The notes: a model not told the origin generated them from the letters alone. Shown: positions 10,838 through 21,576, counted from the stretch's first letter. The stretch: 37,254 nucleotides of DNA from Reticulitermes lucifugus (GCA_026260175.1 JAKCWW010002212.1:23106-60359), one strand, 5' to 3'. Made by a program: numbers and translations.

Positions 10838-11149
10838 CAAATAATAATAACAATATTGATAATAATAATTACAGTAGACAGCCGGTCAATAACTTTTTTG
10901 CCATGGCGCAACAGCCCCTAGTGGGCCAGGCCCTCCTCATTATCGAGGCTTCACGATCACACTCAGACACACCACACTCGGTAGGACTCCTCTGGACGTG
11001 TGATCACCTCGACGTAGAGGCCTCTACCTAACAACACACAACACTCACAAGACACAGACATCCATGCCCCCGGTGGGATTCGAACCTGTAATCCCAGCGA
11101 GAGAGCGGCCGCAGACTCACATCTTAGACCGCGCGACCAATGGGATCGG
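10838..11149 (-). mobile_element. tRNA-derived SINE, family B, with ATT-repeat tail
   Basis: On the minus strand the head begins CCGATCCCATTGGTCGCGCG (from about 11149) with a B box GGTTCGAATCC (complement of about 11070-11080). The body has GTGTGATCGTGAAGCCTCGA and GGGGCTGTTGCGCCATGG, and it ends in an AT-rich tail with ATT/TTA repeats at about 10838-10872. The order of head, body and tail matches a second copy at 30703-31006. The head resembles a leucine- or serine-type tRNA with a long variable arm, but I would not assign the parent tRNA firmly. Confidence 0.8.
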
Positions 11150-11177
11150 TGATCATTAATTATACCTTTTTTTTAAT

Positions 11178-11220
11178 ACAGCTCCGACATGTTTCGTCAA
11201 CATATTAATGGTCTTAACTA
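11178..11220 (-). ncRNA. Decayed hammerhead-like motif
   Basis: On the minus strand, TTAAGACCATTAATATGTTGAC is followed by GAAAC (complement of 11191-11195), ATGTCGGAGCTGTATT. The 3' half closely matches the + strand motif at 16578-16615 (GAAACACGTCGGAGCTACGTATT), so both come from one family. The CUGANGA half has decayed to GTTAAGA. Confidence 0.35.
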
Positions 11221-11332
11221 GTAACTACTGAAGATTTTTGGATGTATATGAACTAACGGATAGCTTTCAAAAAATTCTTGTAATATGTTGGTGTCTAAAC
11301 TTCGTCAGTTTCCCATTTTAACTCGCTAACGT

Positions 11333-11375
11333 CACGCTGATGACAGTCACTAGTTGGCCGAAACAGGTTGAAGGT
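11333..11375 (+). ncRNA. Hammerhead-like motif
   Basis: An intact CTGATGA lies at 11337-11343 and GAAAC at 11360-11364, followed by AGGTTG, which would give a GUU cleavage triplet. The intervening 16 bases (CAGTCACTAGTTGGCC) give only a poor helix II. It faces the decayed motif at 11178-11220 in inverted orientation, about 115 bp away. Confidence 0.35.
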
Positions 11376-11574
11376 GTAATAAAACTGGTACCTTTGATGT
11401 TACTGTGCTTGCCTATAGCGGACTGTGTTGTGACTCATATGTCATTCATGTTCTTCTTTGTTTGTCGTCGGCACGTGTGGTGTGTATTGGAGATAGCAGA
11501 AATACGTAGTTTGTTCGGTGGGGAAACTGAAGGAATGAATCCACTTTTCAGATTTGTGAGTAGATGAGAGGATA

Positions 11575-11790
11575 ATATTAAAAGGATTTTAAAAATAGTA
11601 CCTGAAGGCATCGGCCTGATGCGTCTGGACCACGACAGGGACAAGTGGCAGGCTGTTATGAATAGCTAATGAACTTGCTAGTCCCATAAAACGCGAAGAA
11701 ATGTCTTGACTAGCTGAGGCACTATTAAGTTCTCAAGAAGGATTCTGCTTTACTGAGTTAGTTAGTTTGCTTGTTTGTTTGTCAGTCAGT
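11575..11790 (+). pseudogene. LINE 3' end (family L), relic
   Basis: The segment encodes remnants resembling the C-terminus of a non-LTR retrotransposon ORF2 (LDHDRDKWQAVMN at about 11620-11660). This is followed by the characteristic tail TTGACTAGCTGAGGCACT...TTCTCAAGAAGGATTCTGCT (about 11706-11752). The same tail occurs at 17959-18050 on the minus strand. Stops interrupt the frame. The element is 5'-truncated, and a GTTTGTTT-rich stretch follows. Only dead 3' material remains. Confidence 0.75.
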
Positions 11791-14100
11791 CTGTGTAATC
11801 CCATTTGATGTCCCAAATAGTACTTAACTATCCAAAGCTAAAAACGAAATATCTCTTAACGAATGGTGTTTTTTGTTTTGCCAATTTTAGTATCTTTTAC
11901 ATGCATTAAAGGCGTGTCATTAAAAGACCTTTCAATTGCCCGTGGCATTACTTATCTTTATGAACAGAACATGTACAGAGTGTTCCAGGACTTAAAATGA
12001 ATACTGCAGGTTATAATTCCAAAGCTAATTCTAGTCATAAATGTCACATGCAAATGGGTCCGACTCATAACCGTGACAAAGTTGTATTTACCTAAATCGA
12101 ATAAATTATAAAGGAAAGTAGTGAATCATGTGTTTCTTGAAGCTGGTCGCTAAATGAACAGTAAATGTACGTACAGTACATTAAGACGTGCTCTTTGGAT
12201 CGCGAAGTCACTGCTCTGGATATGCTGTTGTTTTGGGTCTAAGATAAAGTTAGTATTGCTTTTACGTGAAAATTGACAATATATGCCCTTATATTGTAAT
12301 CGTATAATATTTTAGTGTTTTGCTGTAAGCAAGCTAACGAAGAAGATATTTCGGGAGAGAAACCGAAGTATTTGTTGAATTATAAGAGATTAAAAATGTT
12401 AAGACATTTTTGTACAGAATATGATTCTGATCCGAATCTTTGATACTTTGATCCGAAAGTTGGTCCATTGTTAAAAGTGGGTCCCTGTCATCAGGACATG
12501 GTGCATCCTCAGGTTGCGAATGCAGGAGACGATCACCAGATAAGGAGGGTGGCTGGCTGCGAATACCTTCATGTATGTAATACCTTTTGTGTGCCTGAGT
12601 GAGGGAGCGAGTCTCACTTTGATTGAGTGGTTACGATTGACGAAGTTCTGCGGTGAAGTCGGTGAAACAGTTGTTGCTGTTTTTGACACTGTGTTCTCTT
12701 TTAGGTACGATTTGAGGCTGAAGAAACAGTCGAACATCGAGCATATAAAAAGTAAAACACAGCGTAGCCAGATGGCAGCACTTCGATATATGAAATTAAC
12801 GCTTGATTTGCTGAAACAACAAAGAAACGAGCAATTAGCGAGGGTGTGGAGTAGCGCGTGAATATTAGGACACCCCGTTATACGAGAAGCAGGTGGCTAT
12901 TATTGAAGAACACTTCGCTAATAGACTAAAGGGAGTGGTCCTCCAGATTGGGAGTTGGCCTGTGGGATAATAACTACTGCCTGTATAGAAGCAGCAACTA
13001 GCAAAATGTCGTACAGGTTCTTCATAACCTCACGCAGGCCGAAATTCAATTTGCTGAATTACACAATATTCAATTGTAATGGCATGGGAACTTTCTAACG
13101 GACGGACACAAGTTCCGTATTATGTTCAAATATCTATTTTTTTTTATAAAAGTCATATTATACCTTTCATAATGTGTGGGTCTTCTGCTAAATTGGTTAT
13201 TATTGCGTCCAGATTTCTTTCATCCACGACCTGGCTGTTATAGTCTGGTGGAGGCACATACCATGAACTTTAGATTTCTGACAGATTCTAAGCACTGATG
13301 GACATACCATGATCTCTTTCATTGTACCTAAATAGACTGCGCAGGACTTGATCTCTCTCAGGCCATCTCTGTCCTGTTTTCTTTTCTTCTGTCCTCAGAA
13401 TACTGTCTTCTCGTTTCGGTAAGGAGACTTAGTTCTCTCTATCTTTTTTTCCTCAAAGCACTGCTTTCTGATTTTATGAAGAAGATTATAGGATTAGTCT
13501 TCCGAAAATGGCTCACACAATTTACCGTTCACTGTAGCTTGTTCTGTACCTTCGCCCTTCCGTTTCAAGAGACAGAACACAATATAGGCCTAGAGAACAT
13601 GCGATTTCCGAGACTCCTTCCGTGTGTCTTATCTGAGTTGTGTTGCAGTATTTTTATTCTCATATACCATAACCTAAATTATCTCATCTCGCGGACCCTT
13701 AGACACATTTCACTGTATCGTCTAAATTTTGTATATCCTGTTTACAAATAAGGAGCATACCTAAATTATTAAAACATTAAATCAGTGTAAAATTGTATTG
13801 AGAAAAAATTTCCTTGTCAGTAATGGCAATAAAACAAAACCTTTAATGATAGTAATGTGAAAGCTATGCTTTTTAGGTCTGTTGAGGAGAATGTACTCAA
13901 TTCGCGGACACCCGGTTGCGAAACAGGGCCCTGCAGAATACAGAGTTGTGTGAATATCAGACACTTTGTCTCCAAGCGTCAAAATGTCTCTTGTGTCCTG
14001 CCTTAATGCTTTTGTAGCAGTGTGAAAACTTGATAAAAACATTATTAATTATCCTGAGGGTATATGAAAAAATGCATAATGAAGAGCATCGTGGTTTTTA
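11791..14100. other. Nothing firmly recognised
   Basis: The stretch 12480-12760 is less AT-rich and open on both strands (about 88 codons minus, 96 codons plus), which hints at an old repeat, but I cannot name it. Words at 13905-13925 (CGGACACCCGGTTGCGAAAC) resemble the hAT terminus seen at 4.2 kb without a partner. Confidence 0.45.
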
Positions 14101-14109
14101 CATGTACTA

Positions 14110-14420
14110 AACTTTATTAAGTTTGGGAAAAGCAAGGGTGGCGAGATTGGCAATGTACACAGTCAGCACGGCAAATGTTAAAATTGCATATGAACTTTTA
14201 GTTGAAAATAGTGAAGTAACTAAATCATTTGGAAGATCTAGACGTAGAAGGGAAAGTAGTATTAAGCAGAAGTCCTGGAGTGTGTACACCGAATTTATGT
14301 GGCTCAGCACAGGGACCATTGAACAGTAACGAAATTCAGGGTTATATCAGAAGCAGGAAATTTCTTGGTTAACTAAGGGACTGTCAGCTGTTTAAGAACT
14401 GATCTATCGAAATGAAGTTC
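14110..14420 (+). pseudogene. LINE 3' end (family L), relic
   Basis: The frame 14123-14329 contains AYELLVENSEV...FGRSRRRRESSIK (residues about 22-49). This corresponds to the pattern AYxxLVGKPEG...LGRPRRRWExNIK that is typical of the C-terminal end of insect LINE ORF2 proteins, and it is followed by WLSTGTIEQ in place of LAQDRDxW. Downstream, GCAGGAAATTTCTTGGTTAACTAAGGGACTGT matches the family-L tail seen at 11.7 kb. The copy is diverged and 5'-truncated and has no catalytic domain. Confidence 0.65.
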
Positions 14421-15402
14421 CACTTTAATTGCCCTCAACACGGAGTAACTTCAAAGAGCAGACCCAGTATAATCCGTTAACATTGTCTCATTAGAACATT
14501 CAACAGGATTGATATTTTATTTTCCTTTCTTCCAGGTACATAACCCCGTTATATCTTACATTAACTTCTGATTAGTCACTTAAGCTACTGCAAGAATTCT
14601 AGGTAAAAATAAACGCAAGTAAGACAGTAGAAAGTATGTTGGTACGTAGTATAATTAGCTTAAATAGCAGACATAATCACACACCTGAGGGGGCCAAAGT
14701 GGACTCGATTCTGCAAATGTTATTAGGCCACAGAGCAGTAAGTATCGAGGTGTTGCCAGCTGCCACTTTGCCACGCGCACAAACACACGCTCCTAAAATC
14801 TGTCGTTATTCTGCCAACATAAATTCTAAACAGAATCATGTGATAAAAAGAAAAAAACTGAAGGCAGTGTAGCATCTCTCTCTCTTTTATTATCTTCTCT
14901 CGATGCAAACTGTTCTTCTATTTAAGTGGATAGAGAATTCCCAGTAGGTCTAATAATTTGACACAGTCGGTCCAACTTACGTATTTTGCTGGCCTTTCTA
15001 GACACAATTCTCAGCTTATAAACCCATCATCAAGATAACAATTTTTTATGTACGAAAATAGTTAACCTTCGTTGCTAGTGGTCTTGCTGCGGATTCAAAG
15101 TTTTTACTTACTTTCTAAAACGCTTACAATAAACTGATATAATTAAAATATTTTAGGCGAAGTAAGTAAAACAGCTATTTCGGTTCCTTTAATCTTATGA
15201 AAGATCTGCGTCATTCCTAGATGTTGTGTGTTGTGTTTCACCCTCTTGTCATTCAATATGCAGTACGGAATATACGACTATCCTCTCGTAAAATTCGTTT
15301 GCAATCTTAGAATGACTCATCTTTCACGTATATTCATTTAATAGTGGGAGAAATCAAACTGTCTCTATAAGCTTAAAGGTAAATATCTCCTTGAGTTATT
15401 TG
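14421..15402. other. Mostly nothing recognised
   Basis: A very decayed hammerhead-like word may lie on the minus strand at about 15010-15036 (TTGATGATGGG...GAGAATTG). It is too degraded to annotate as such. Confidence 0.4.
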
Positions 15403-15712
15403 TAATCTCCAATAGGTTTCGGCAATTATGGGCCGGGATAGCGTAGTCGGTATAGCGACTCGCTACTGTGGGGGCGGGATTTATCGCACCCGTCCAGAAC
15501 AGCCCTGGGGCCCAATCAGCCTCCTGTACAATGAGTATCGGGTCTTTCCCGGGGGTAAAGCGGCCTCGGCGTGGCGTTAAACACCCACCCCCATCTAGCG
15601 CCGAGGTTAAAGAAAGAGTAGAGCTATAACTCTATTCTCCTCTGGGCCTTCATGGTATTTTACAGGGTGAACTTTACCTTTACCTTCGGCAATTACTTGG
15701 CCCTCATCAGGG
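15403..15712 (-). ncRNA. Hammerhead-like motif interrupted by a SINE
   Basis: Removing the SINE and one copy of the 11-bp duplication gives, on the minus strand, CTGATGA (complement of 15704-15710), a helix with GGC and GCC sides around AAGTAATT, then GAAAC (complement of 15416-15420) and CTATTGG. The core is fully conserved and has no extra base between core and helix II. The insertion point is inside the helix II loop. The motif is therefore older than the SINE insertion. Confidence 0.5.
15418..15695 (+). mobile_element. SINE family A with 11-bp target duplication
   Basis: The SINE occupies 15429-15684. Its head is GGGCCGGGATAGCGTAGTCGG with the A-box segment TAGTCGGTATAGCGACT. The B-box region has decayed (GGGATTTATCGCACCC). 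The body matches the family (CCTGGGGCCCAATCAGCCTC, TATCGGGTCTTTCCCGGGGG, CTAGCGCCGAGGTT), and the tail is AACTTTACCTTTACC. TTCGGCAATTA is repeated exactly at 15418-15428 and 15685-15695, which proves insertion by retroposition. Confidence 0.92.
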
Positions 15713-16577
15713 AGCAGTGCGGGACATTTTATACATGAAAATTGCCTAGAGTTTGTGTATTATTTGTACGTATAAATTAAAGTACAATAGTCTTATTGTT
15801 AAAATTATAGACGTAGTTATTCACCAAACGTAATCCCTTATAGTGCCATAGTACTATAATTGTTAATTCTGGATAGTCAGTATTTTTAGAATCATTCAAG
15901 TTTTAAATATCCTGTGTTATTAAATGCATGGTGTGTGTTTTCATTTAATGAACTTGAAGATGGCTATTAGGCTATGTTGTTGTGTGGTGTAACGGGTTTA
16001 TTGAGGAGTTTTATGGTTTAGTGTCTGTTTGCGTAATCAGATTTTACACTCAGCATCATTCAAGGGGCGCGCTCGGCTACTATGTCTCCCCAGAGTACAG
16101 CGATGATTTAGTTTTTCCACTCTCGTTTGCAATATTGGTATATCTTATTGAGTTTAGAGAAGATATATTCCATATCGCATATCAAATGACAGTAAGGCAA
16201 AATATAAATATTAGTGAGTGGTGGAGATATTTTATAAGAATAAATCAACGAGAATAGAGATGTTTAGAAGCAGCGGACACAGCATAAACAGTGACCCGAT
16301 CCACCTTGGACTGAGATATGCACTAGAGACCAGAACATATAATGCCACAAATTAGAAGTTTCCACTACCAGTGCAACAGTAATTTTAATTTGTATAAATC
16401 ATATTTATTATGTAAGAGACGTCTTAAAAGTATTTTAAACACAAGATTTTAAAAAAAGTACAAGTTGTATCTTTTATACATAAATGACATCAACAACGGA
16501 GCCTACTACAGACTGTGGAACCTTGTAAATAATGCCTTATCACTGGCAATTGGTTTAAATCCTGGCATATTGTGCTG
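15713..16577. other. Nothing recognised
   Basis: The open frame at 15982-16257 (91 codons) shows no known domain. It could be part of the element whose hammerhead-like end lies at 16.6 kb, but nothing in the sequence demonstrates that. Confidence 0.4.
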
Positions 16578-16686
16578 CCTGAAGTTGGTACGCTTGTACC
16601 GAAACACGTCGGAGCTACGTATTTAACACTCATATGTAACTAATAATGTGCATGTAGTTGGTACAGTAAACTGAATACATTGATTA
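16578..16686 (+). ncRNA. Hammerhead-like motif plus downstream repeat
   Basis: CTGAAG (16579-16584) is followed by a perfect helix II, GGTAC-GCTT-GTACC (16587-16600), then GAAAC (16601-16605), ACGTC and GGAGC. Position 7 of the core is known to be variable, so CUGAAG is allowed, but A9 is T here. Cleavage would follow GUC. Thirty bases further on, 16645-16685 repeats the right arm of the 6.2-kb palindrome. The motif and repeat together look like the terminal region of a Penelope-like element. Confidence 0.5.
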
Positions 16687-16689
16687 TTT

Positions 16690-17210
16690 TCAAGCGTTTA
16701 GAAATATACGTAAAACTTGGTATATCTAATTATAGCAAGACTGTTGGCAACGTAAGTTAACTGCTGTCTTGCATAAAGACTTGCTAGTCTAATGATGGCG
16801 TTTTAAGCCAGAACAAGTAAGTAGGAAGGCATGAATAATAAAGTGCTTTGTCGAGGTTCTATTGTGAATTACGTGTATTCTTCTGTTTCTTTACACATGA
16901 AGGCTGTATTCTGTTTAGTGTAATTTAATAAAGGAATTATGTACGTTACGTAATCAGACATTTGACCATTTTTACAGCTTCCTTAATATTTTGAAAGGCA
17001 TAACATTAAGTTTCAAAGTGTTTAAGTGTCATGCTGATGGGTCAAATGAAGACGTGGGTTCACATCTTAAGTACAGGTACTGAGGGGGGGGTTAAAGTTG
17101 CCTTTTCCTAGGCAACCTTCCTCCCCCTCCCCCGTTTTATGCATATAATTGTACAAAATAAGTGAATTCCTTTTTACAAAATGTATAGAATTTGATTTTC
17201 ACAGTTATTG
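16690..17210. other. Nothing recognised
   Basis: The stretch contains a G8 run near 17083-17090 and a polypyrimidine TTCCTCCCCCTCCCCC block near 17119-17134, and nothing else. Confidence 0.5.
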
Positions 17211-17211
17211 T

Positions 17212-17258
17212 ATAGGCCTGATGATGGCTCTGTAGAGCTGAAACCTATAGCCTAATTG
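17212..17258 (+). ncRNA. Hammerhead-like motif with a paired helix I
   Basis: TAGGC (17213-17217) is followed by a full CTGATGA core (17218-17224), helix II with GCTC (17227-17230) and GAGC (17235-17238) closing a TGTA loop, GAAAC (17240-17244), then CTATA and GCCTA (17250-17254), which pairs with TAGGC as helix I. All three expected parts are present. Weak points are one extra base before helix II and CTA in place of a GUH triplet at the cleavage site. Confidence 0.5.
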
Positions 17259-17955
17259 TGTCAAAAAATATATATGTTGGTTGTGACTAATTACTGAACA
17301 AGAGTGAAGTATACTCTATTTGTTTTTAACTCCATCGTTCCAAACTTTTTGGAATGGATGAGCTGTTTGGATAAATGATGTTGGCTGAGTAAATGTCTCC
17401 GTGAGATATCGTAGTAGAGCACACGACTGTCTCTCACAGCACAGGGCAGTTGTGACGGTGCTCATGTTTCGCTAACTACTGCATGTTAGACTTTAATTGC
17501 TTCTCGAACGCTGGGTTTAAATTTCCCTCGAAGTTAATTTATGTGCATTAGCAGTGGGCTAAGTATTACGCATTACAAAATACACGATGCATGTCGTGAG
17601 AAATTAATTCCTAGGAAACCAGAAATGAGGATAAATGGAGGGATTTTCATTAAATGGAAACACAGTATTCCTCGTCTAGAGTAGGGCATTAATCAATGTA
17701 GCAAATTGACTTACATATTTCGAAGAGTATCAGAAAACTTTAGGCTGGTTAAGAGAAGTTACTTAATCACATAATTTCTAATTTATCGTCTCATACCAGA
17801 CACGGCCAGTCTGGTACGAACTCTGGTAGACATTTCAATGACTGTAACCTAGTAACAAGTATAAACTTTCAAGACATATTTTGTGATAAAATGTGTTTAA
17901 GTGATTTAAAGGTATGAAGTTTCAACATTGACTTTTATTAATGGCAGGAATGTGA
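17259..17955. other. Nothing recognised
   Basis: AT-rich, with no tandem repeat or coding signal. Confidence 0.5.
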
Positions 17956-18716
17956 CACTTACTTTACTGAACTGACCTGAACTCCATGGAGCAGAGTCCT
18001 TCTTGAGAAGCTTACAGTTCCTCAGCTAGTCAACAAAGTCCACTCTTTTTATAGGCCTGATAATTAACGCATTCACAAGAGCCCGCCACCTGTTCTTATC
18101 CTGAGCCAGATCAATCTAGTCCGTGCCCCATTCCACTTCTTGAAGATCCATTTTATTATTATCGTCCCATCTACGCCTAGGCCTTCCAATGGGCCTCTTT
18201 CCCTCGGGTTTCCCTACCAAACCTGTGCGCACAATTCATGTTTCCCATACGTGTCTCGTATAATATTTGGTGAGGAGTACAGCTCATAAAGCTCCTCTTT
18301 ATGTAGTGTTCTCCACTGTCCTGTTACTACGCCCCTCTTAGGCCCAAATATCGTCCTCAGAATCATATTCTCTATCACCCTGAGCCAATTTTCCTCCCTC
18401 TTTGTGAGAGACCAAGTTTCATATCCATACAAAACTACAGGCAAAATGACAGTTATGTATATCTTAATCTGTACATATTCGGATAGCAAACTGGAAGACA
18501 AAAGACTCCGCAACGATTGATAGCAAGCATTCCCTGACTTTAATCTGCTCCTAATTTCTCATAAATGGAAATTTGATGTAATAGGTTTGTTCCAAAAAAT
18601 TTGAACTGTTCCACCCTTTCAAAGGACTCATTACCTATCTTCATGTTGTGATTTTAGCCAACATTCTGGTCGCGAGACATGACCATGTACTTAATTTTCT
18701 CAGAATCTGCAGATTC
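17956..18716 (-). pseudogene. LINE ORF2 C-terminus and 3' end (family L), relic
   Basis: This is the best preserved copy of the family. On the minus strand, beginning near 18716, it encodes KxKYMVMSRDQNxG, then RVEQFKFFGTNL, then an open stretch (18513 to 18214) with VVLYGYETWSL, ENMILRTIFGPKRG, LHKEELYELYSSPNI. It continues in a shifted frame through the GNPRERGPLEG and DGTIIIKWIF remnants. This is the region just after the reverse transcriptase core in insect non-LTR elements with an AP-type endonuclease; the catalytic part is absent. The 3' tail GACTAGCTGAGGAACTGTAAG is shared with 11.7 kb. Stops and frameshifts show it is dead. I do not assign the clade. Confidence 0.88.
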
Positions 18717-18719
18717 AGT

Positions 18720-20828
18720 GTATAGGAGTTTAATAAATTGCATCGGTTCCAGTAGTTGTTAGGGAGGACTGATTGACTGAAACATATACCTCGTATGGAA
18801 CAGGTAGGAAATGCACACATTTTCCTTTTCTGTAAGTCATCAATTCGTAATGATCGTGCGAAAGTTTGAGGTTATACCGACAAATATGAGTATGAATGTA
18901 AGAAAGTAGCTAGTTCCTTAAAAAAGCGAAACATTAAAAGAATTAGTTCTACTTTAGGTCTAGAAATCTAAACAATAGGAAACTGACTTTGAAGTTCTGC
19001 TGGAAACTGCTTGCAAACGCTATGTAGACTAGCCTTCTGGTGTTTTCCTGAGGTTTAGCCAAGTGTTTATTGTTTTGTGTCTGAGTGTGATCTTGATCTT
19101 ACTTCTCTTGCGAAGCTGACATTTGCATATTCCGTTCCATCTGTCGTAAGCGTGATATGCTTAATATAATCCACTTTATCAGATGATGTATATGTCAAGA
19201 ATGTCACAAACCCACGTCATAAAAATGGCAAATATAATGTCAGAAGTTTATCTTGGTTAGGGAATAATTGTCACAATCCGTAATATTGGAAAAGTTTGAT
19301 TAGAAAATTAAATGCTCCGAGTAAAACGTCTAAGATATTAAACTTTCAACATTACTAATTACGATTATATGTTTTTAGACCATCAGCAGCGTGGATAGGG
19401 GCAAAAGACGTGACATAACAGGTAATGTCTCTCTGTTACGTGTAACTTATTACGTATCGTTTTAGTAACAATCAAGTTATCAAATTATTACATATCGACA
19501 TACTTGTAGCTCTCATTACATCAGTCCTTGACAATGGAACGACGGAGAGCCTCCAGTAGTCTCAGTTTCAATTCGTATCGACATGGCCACAGAAGACTTA
19601 ACTGAATATTGAAGTAACTCTCCCTACGGCATAGTCGCCACAGTTATGCTTACGCGGCGACTGAATGAGTAACCGCTCGCGGTTATCCGCGTGTATTTAA
19701 ATCTTGTAGCATTCGGCAATTTTTCTCTTACCTTACGCATACTTTTCCATTAATCTTATTCGTTTCATTTCTCTTTTTAGAATTACTTTTTCCAGTTACT
19801 TTTTTATTGTGCCTACAGTTATTTCTAAGGTTTTAACTCGAGATATGTATAGTTTTGCGGAAAGGAAATCTTACGTAAGTCGTGGAGTGTTTGTATTTTT
19901 TCTGACTTTGGAACAAAAATTTGCAGCTCGTGTTAGTCGTAATGATTATTCTTATTAAAGTAGTCCAATGTTTTAATTTTAATGAATTATCGTGTAAGCG
20001 GATTTAATTAACTAATTATTTTAATCCTCGCAGAAGGCCTTCATTCATTTAACAGTACACTTTTTCTGGCTGCATTATTGAGTCATTGTGATCACTCATT
20101 TGATGTACGGAAGGAATGCGAGACTCGTCTTTCGTCATTTCAATATCCACGCTATATAAAGAGCATTCATGAAACATTAATTATAATTTACCTTCCTGCG
20201 GATAAGTAGTAAGACAAAATAGGAGAGGTTGTTAATTTTTGGACCTCCCACACTAATTTCTTCTATCATGTCTTCAAAATGTTTTATTCAAAGGTAAGGT
20301 AAAGTTTATATGGGAGAACAGGTTTGCCTAGCGGGATTCCCCACGTTTACGCCTACGTACAAACCAAGCAATCATCATCAACATGTCTGTTTATTATGAT
20401 CATCCTTTCTGACAAAAATGTGTTTAATACAGACAGTTATCGCTACTCGATGTTTTTCACTACATCTCATTTATTAATGCGAAATTATATCTTCACACTT
20501 TCTCAGTAAGCCGACAGTCAATAAAAGACACCTAACCTAAACAACTGGAGCTATGTCGAAACTCAACAAAGGTCGAACATTAGAGAAAATTTACGCTGAG
20601 CTACACCACCGAGTTAGAAGCTGACAGTCGCTCTTCTGTCCAGTACATGACCCAGAATGTATGGAACCCAGACGCTTGTTGCCGTTCACAGCAGCTTGCT
20701 CTGAGCCAGACAGATCCAGTTCACATTCTCGCTACTTCTTGAACATCGTTTTTAATGTTATCCTCCTTTCTACAGCTACGCCTCCCAAATAACTCATCTA
20801 TTCAGGTTTTCCGAATAAAATTTTGTGT
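18720..20828. other. Nothing firmly recognised
   Basis: At 19370-19392 the minus strand reads GCTGATGGTCTAAAAACATATAA, which could be a hammerhead-like motif with helix II deleted. A small hairpin AGTCGCC...GGCGACT lies near 19632-19663. No coding signal. Confidence 0.4.
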
Positions 20829-21040
20829 TTATTTCTCACCGCCTCCATTCATGTTACATGTTTCTTTACCTTTATTTAATGTGATCACCCAAATATTTTG
20901 TGTCCTGAAGATATATTTTAGCATTATCTTCCCGTCTAAGCTTAGGTCATCCAAGGCGTCCTTTGCTTCAGGTTTTCCCTCCATAACAGTGTATGCATAT
21001 ATATTCTCTCCTATGCATTCTACATGCCCCTCCTCCATTT
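20829..21040 (-). pseudogene. LINE ORF2 C-terminal fragment (family L), relic
   Basis: The minus-strand frame 21038-20829 reads EEGHVECIGENIYAYTVMEGKPEAK...LDGKIMLK. It aligns by eye with the family pattern AGHVARMGE-xNAYRxLVGKPEGK...WEDNIKM, also present in part at 14.1, 18.0 and 32.8 kb. The nucleotide match (GGAAAACCTGA, GGGAAGATAAT) is clearer than the protein match. It is a short, isolated piece. Confidence 0.6.
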
Positions 21041-21129
21041 AAACATTCTTGGTTTGACCACCTTAATAATCTCTGGTAATCACAAATTATGAAACTCCTT
21101 ATTATGCCACTTTGCCAGCTTCCTGTTAC

Positions 21130-21565
21130 GTTCTCGTAGGTCCAAATACTCTCCCTATCGCCCTCTTAGGTCCAAATACTCTCCCTATCGCCCTCTTAGG
21201 TCCAAATACTCTCCTTAGCATCCGTGTAGGTCCAGATACCTTTCTTAGCATCCGTGTAGGTCCAGATACCTTTCTTAGCATCCATGTAGGTCCAGATACC
21301 TTTCTTAGCATCCGTGTAGGTCCAGATACCTTCCTTAGCATCCGTGTAGGTCCAGATACCTTTCTTAGCATCCGTGTAGGTCCAGATACCTTTCTTAGCA
21401 TCCGTGTTGGTCCAGATACCTTTCTTAGCATCCGTGTTGGTCCAGATAGCTTTCTTAGCATCCGTGTAGGTCCAGATACCTTTCTTAGCATCCGTGTTGG
21501 TCCAGATACCTTTCTTAGCATCCGTGTTGGTCCACATACCTTTCTTAGCATCCTCGCCTCAAGCA
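21130..21565. repeat. 30-bp minisatellite, about 14 copies, two subtypes
   Basis: The unit is exactly 30 bp. The first three units are of type TAGGTCCAAATACTCTCCC + TATCGCCCTCT; the remaining roughly eleven are of type TAGGTCCAGATACCTTTCT + TAGCATCCGTG. Because 30 is divisible by 3 and the unit lacks stops in several frames, it stays open as decapeptide repeats on both strands (for example VGPDTFLSIR on +, MLRKVSGPTR on -). There is no supporting signal peptide, splice context or flanking coding, so I read it as a minisatellite, not a gene. Confidence 0.93.
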
Positions 21566-21576
21566 CTACAGTCTAA

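Noticed and set aside
11060..11149. Functional tRNA gene on the minus strand (long variable arm)
   Set aside because: It is the head of SINE family B. The sequence continues into the shared body and an ATT tail, and the 30.9-kb copy has the same layout.
12471..12861. Coding exon, from open frames on both strands and higher GC
   Set aside because: No protein family recognised. More likely an unidentified old repeat; left unannotated.
13905..13935. hAT terminus (CGGACACCCGGTTGCGAAAC)
   Set aside because: Similar words to the 4.2-kb element, but no opposite end or 8-bp duplication could be found.
15010..15036. Hammerhead-like motif (TTGATGATGGG, minus strand)
   Set aside because: The GAAAC strand reads GAGAATT and no helix II can be drawn.
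19370..19392. Hammerhead-like motif (CTGATGG...AAAAAC, minus strand)
   Set aside because: Helix II is absent and GAAAC is not intact; resemblance only.
21112..21576. 154-codon repeat protein (decapeptide repeats)
   Set aside because: The open frames follow from a 30-bp unit without stops. They exist on both strands and end where the array ends.
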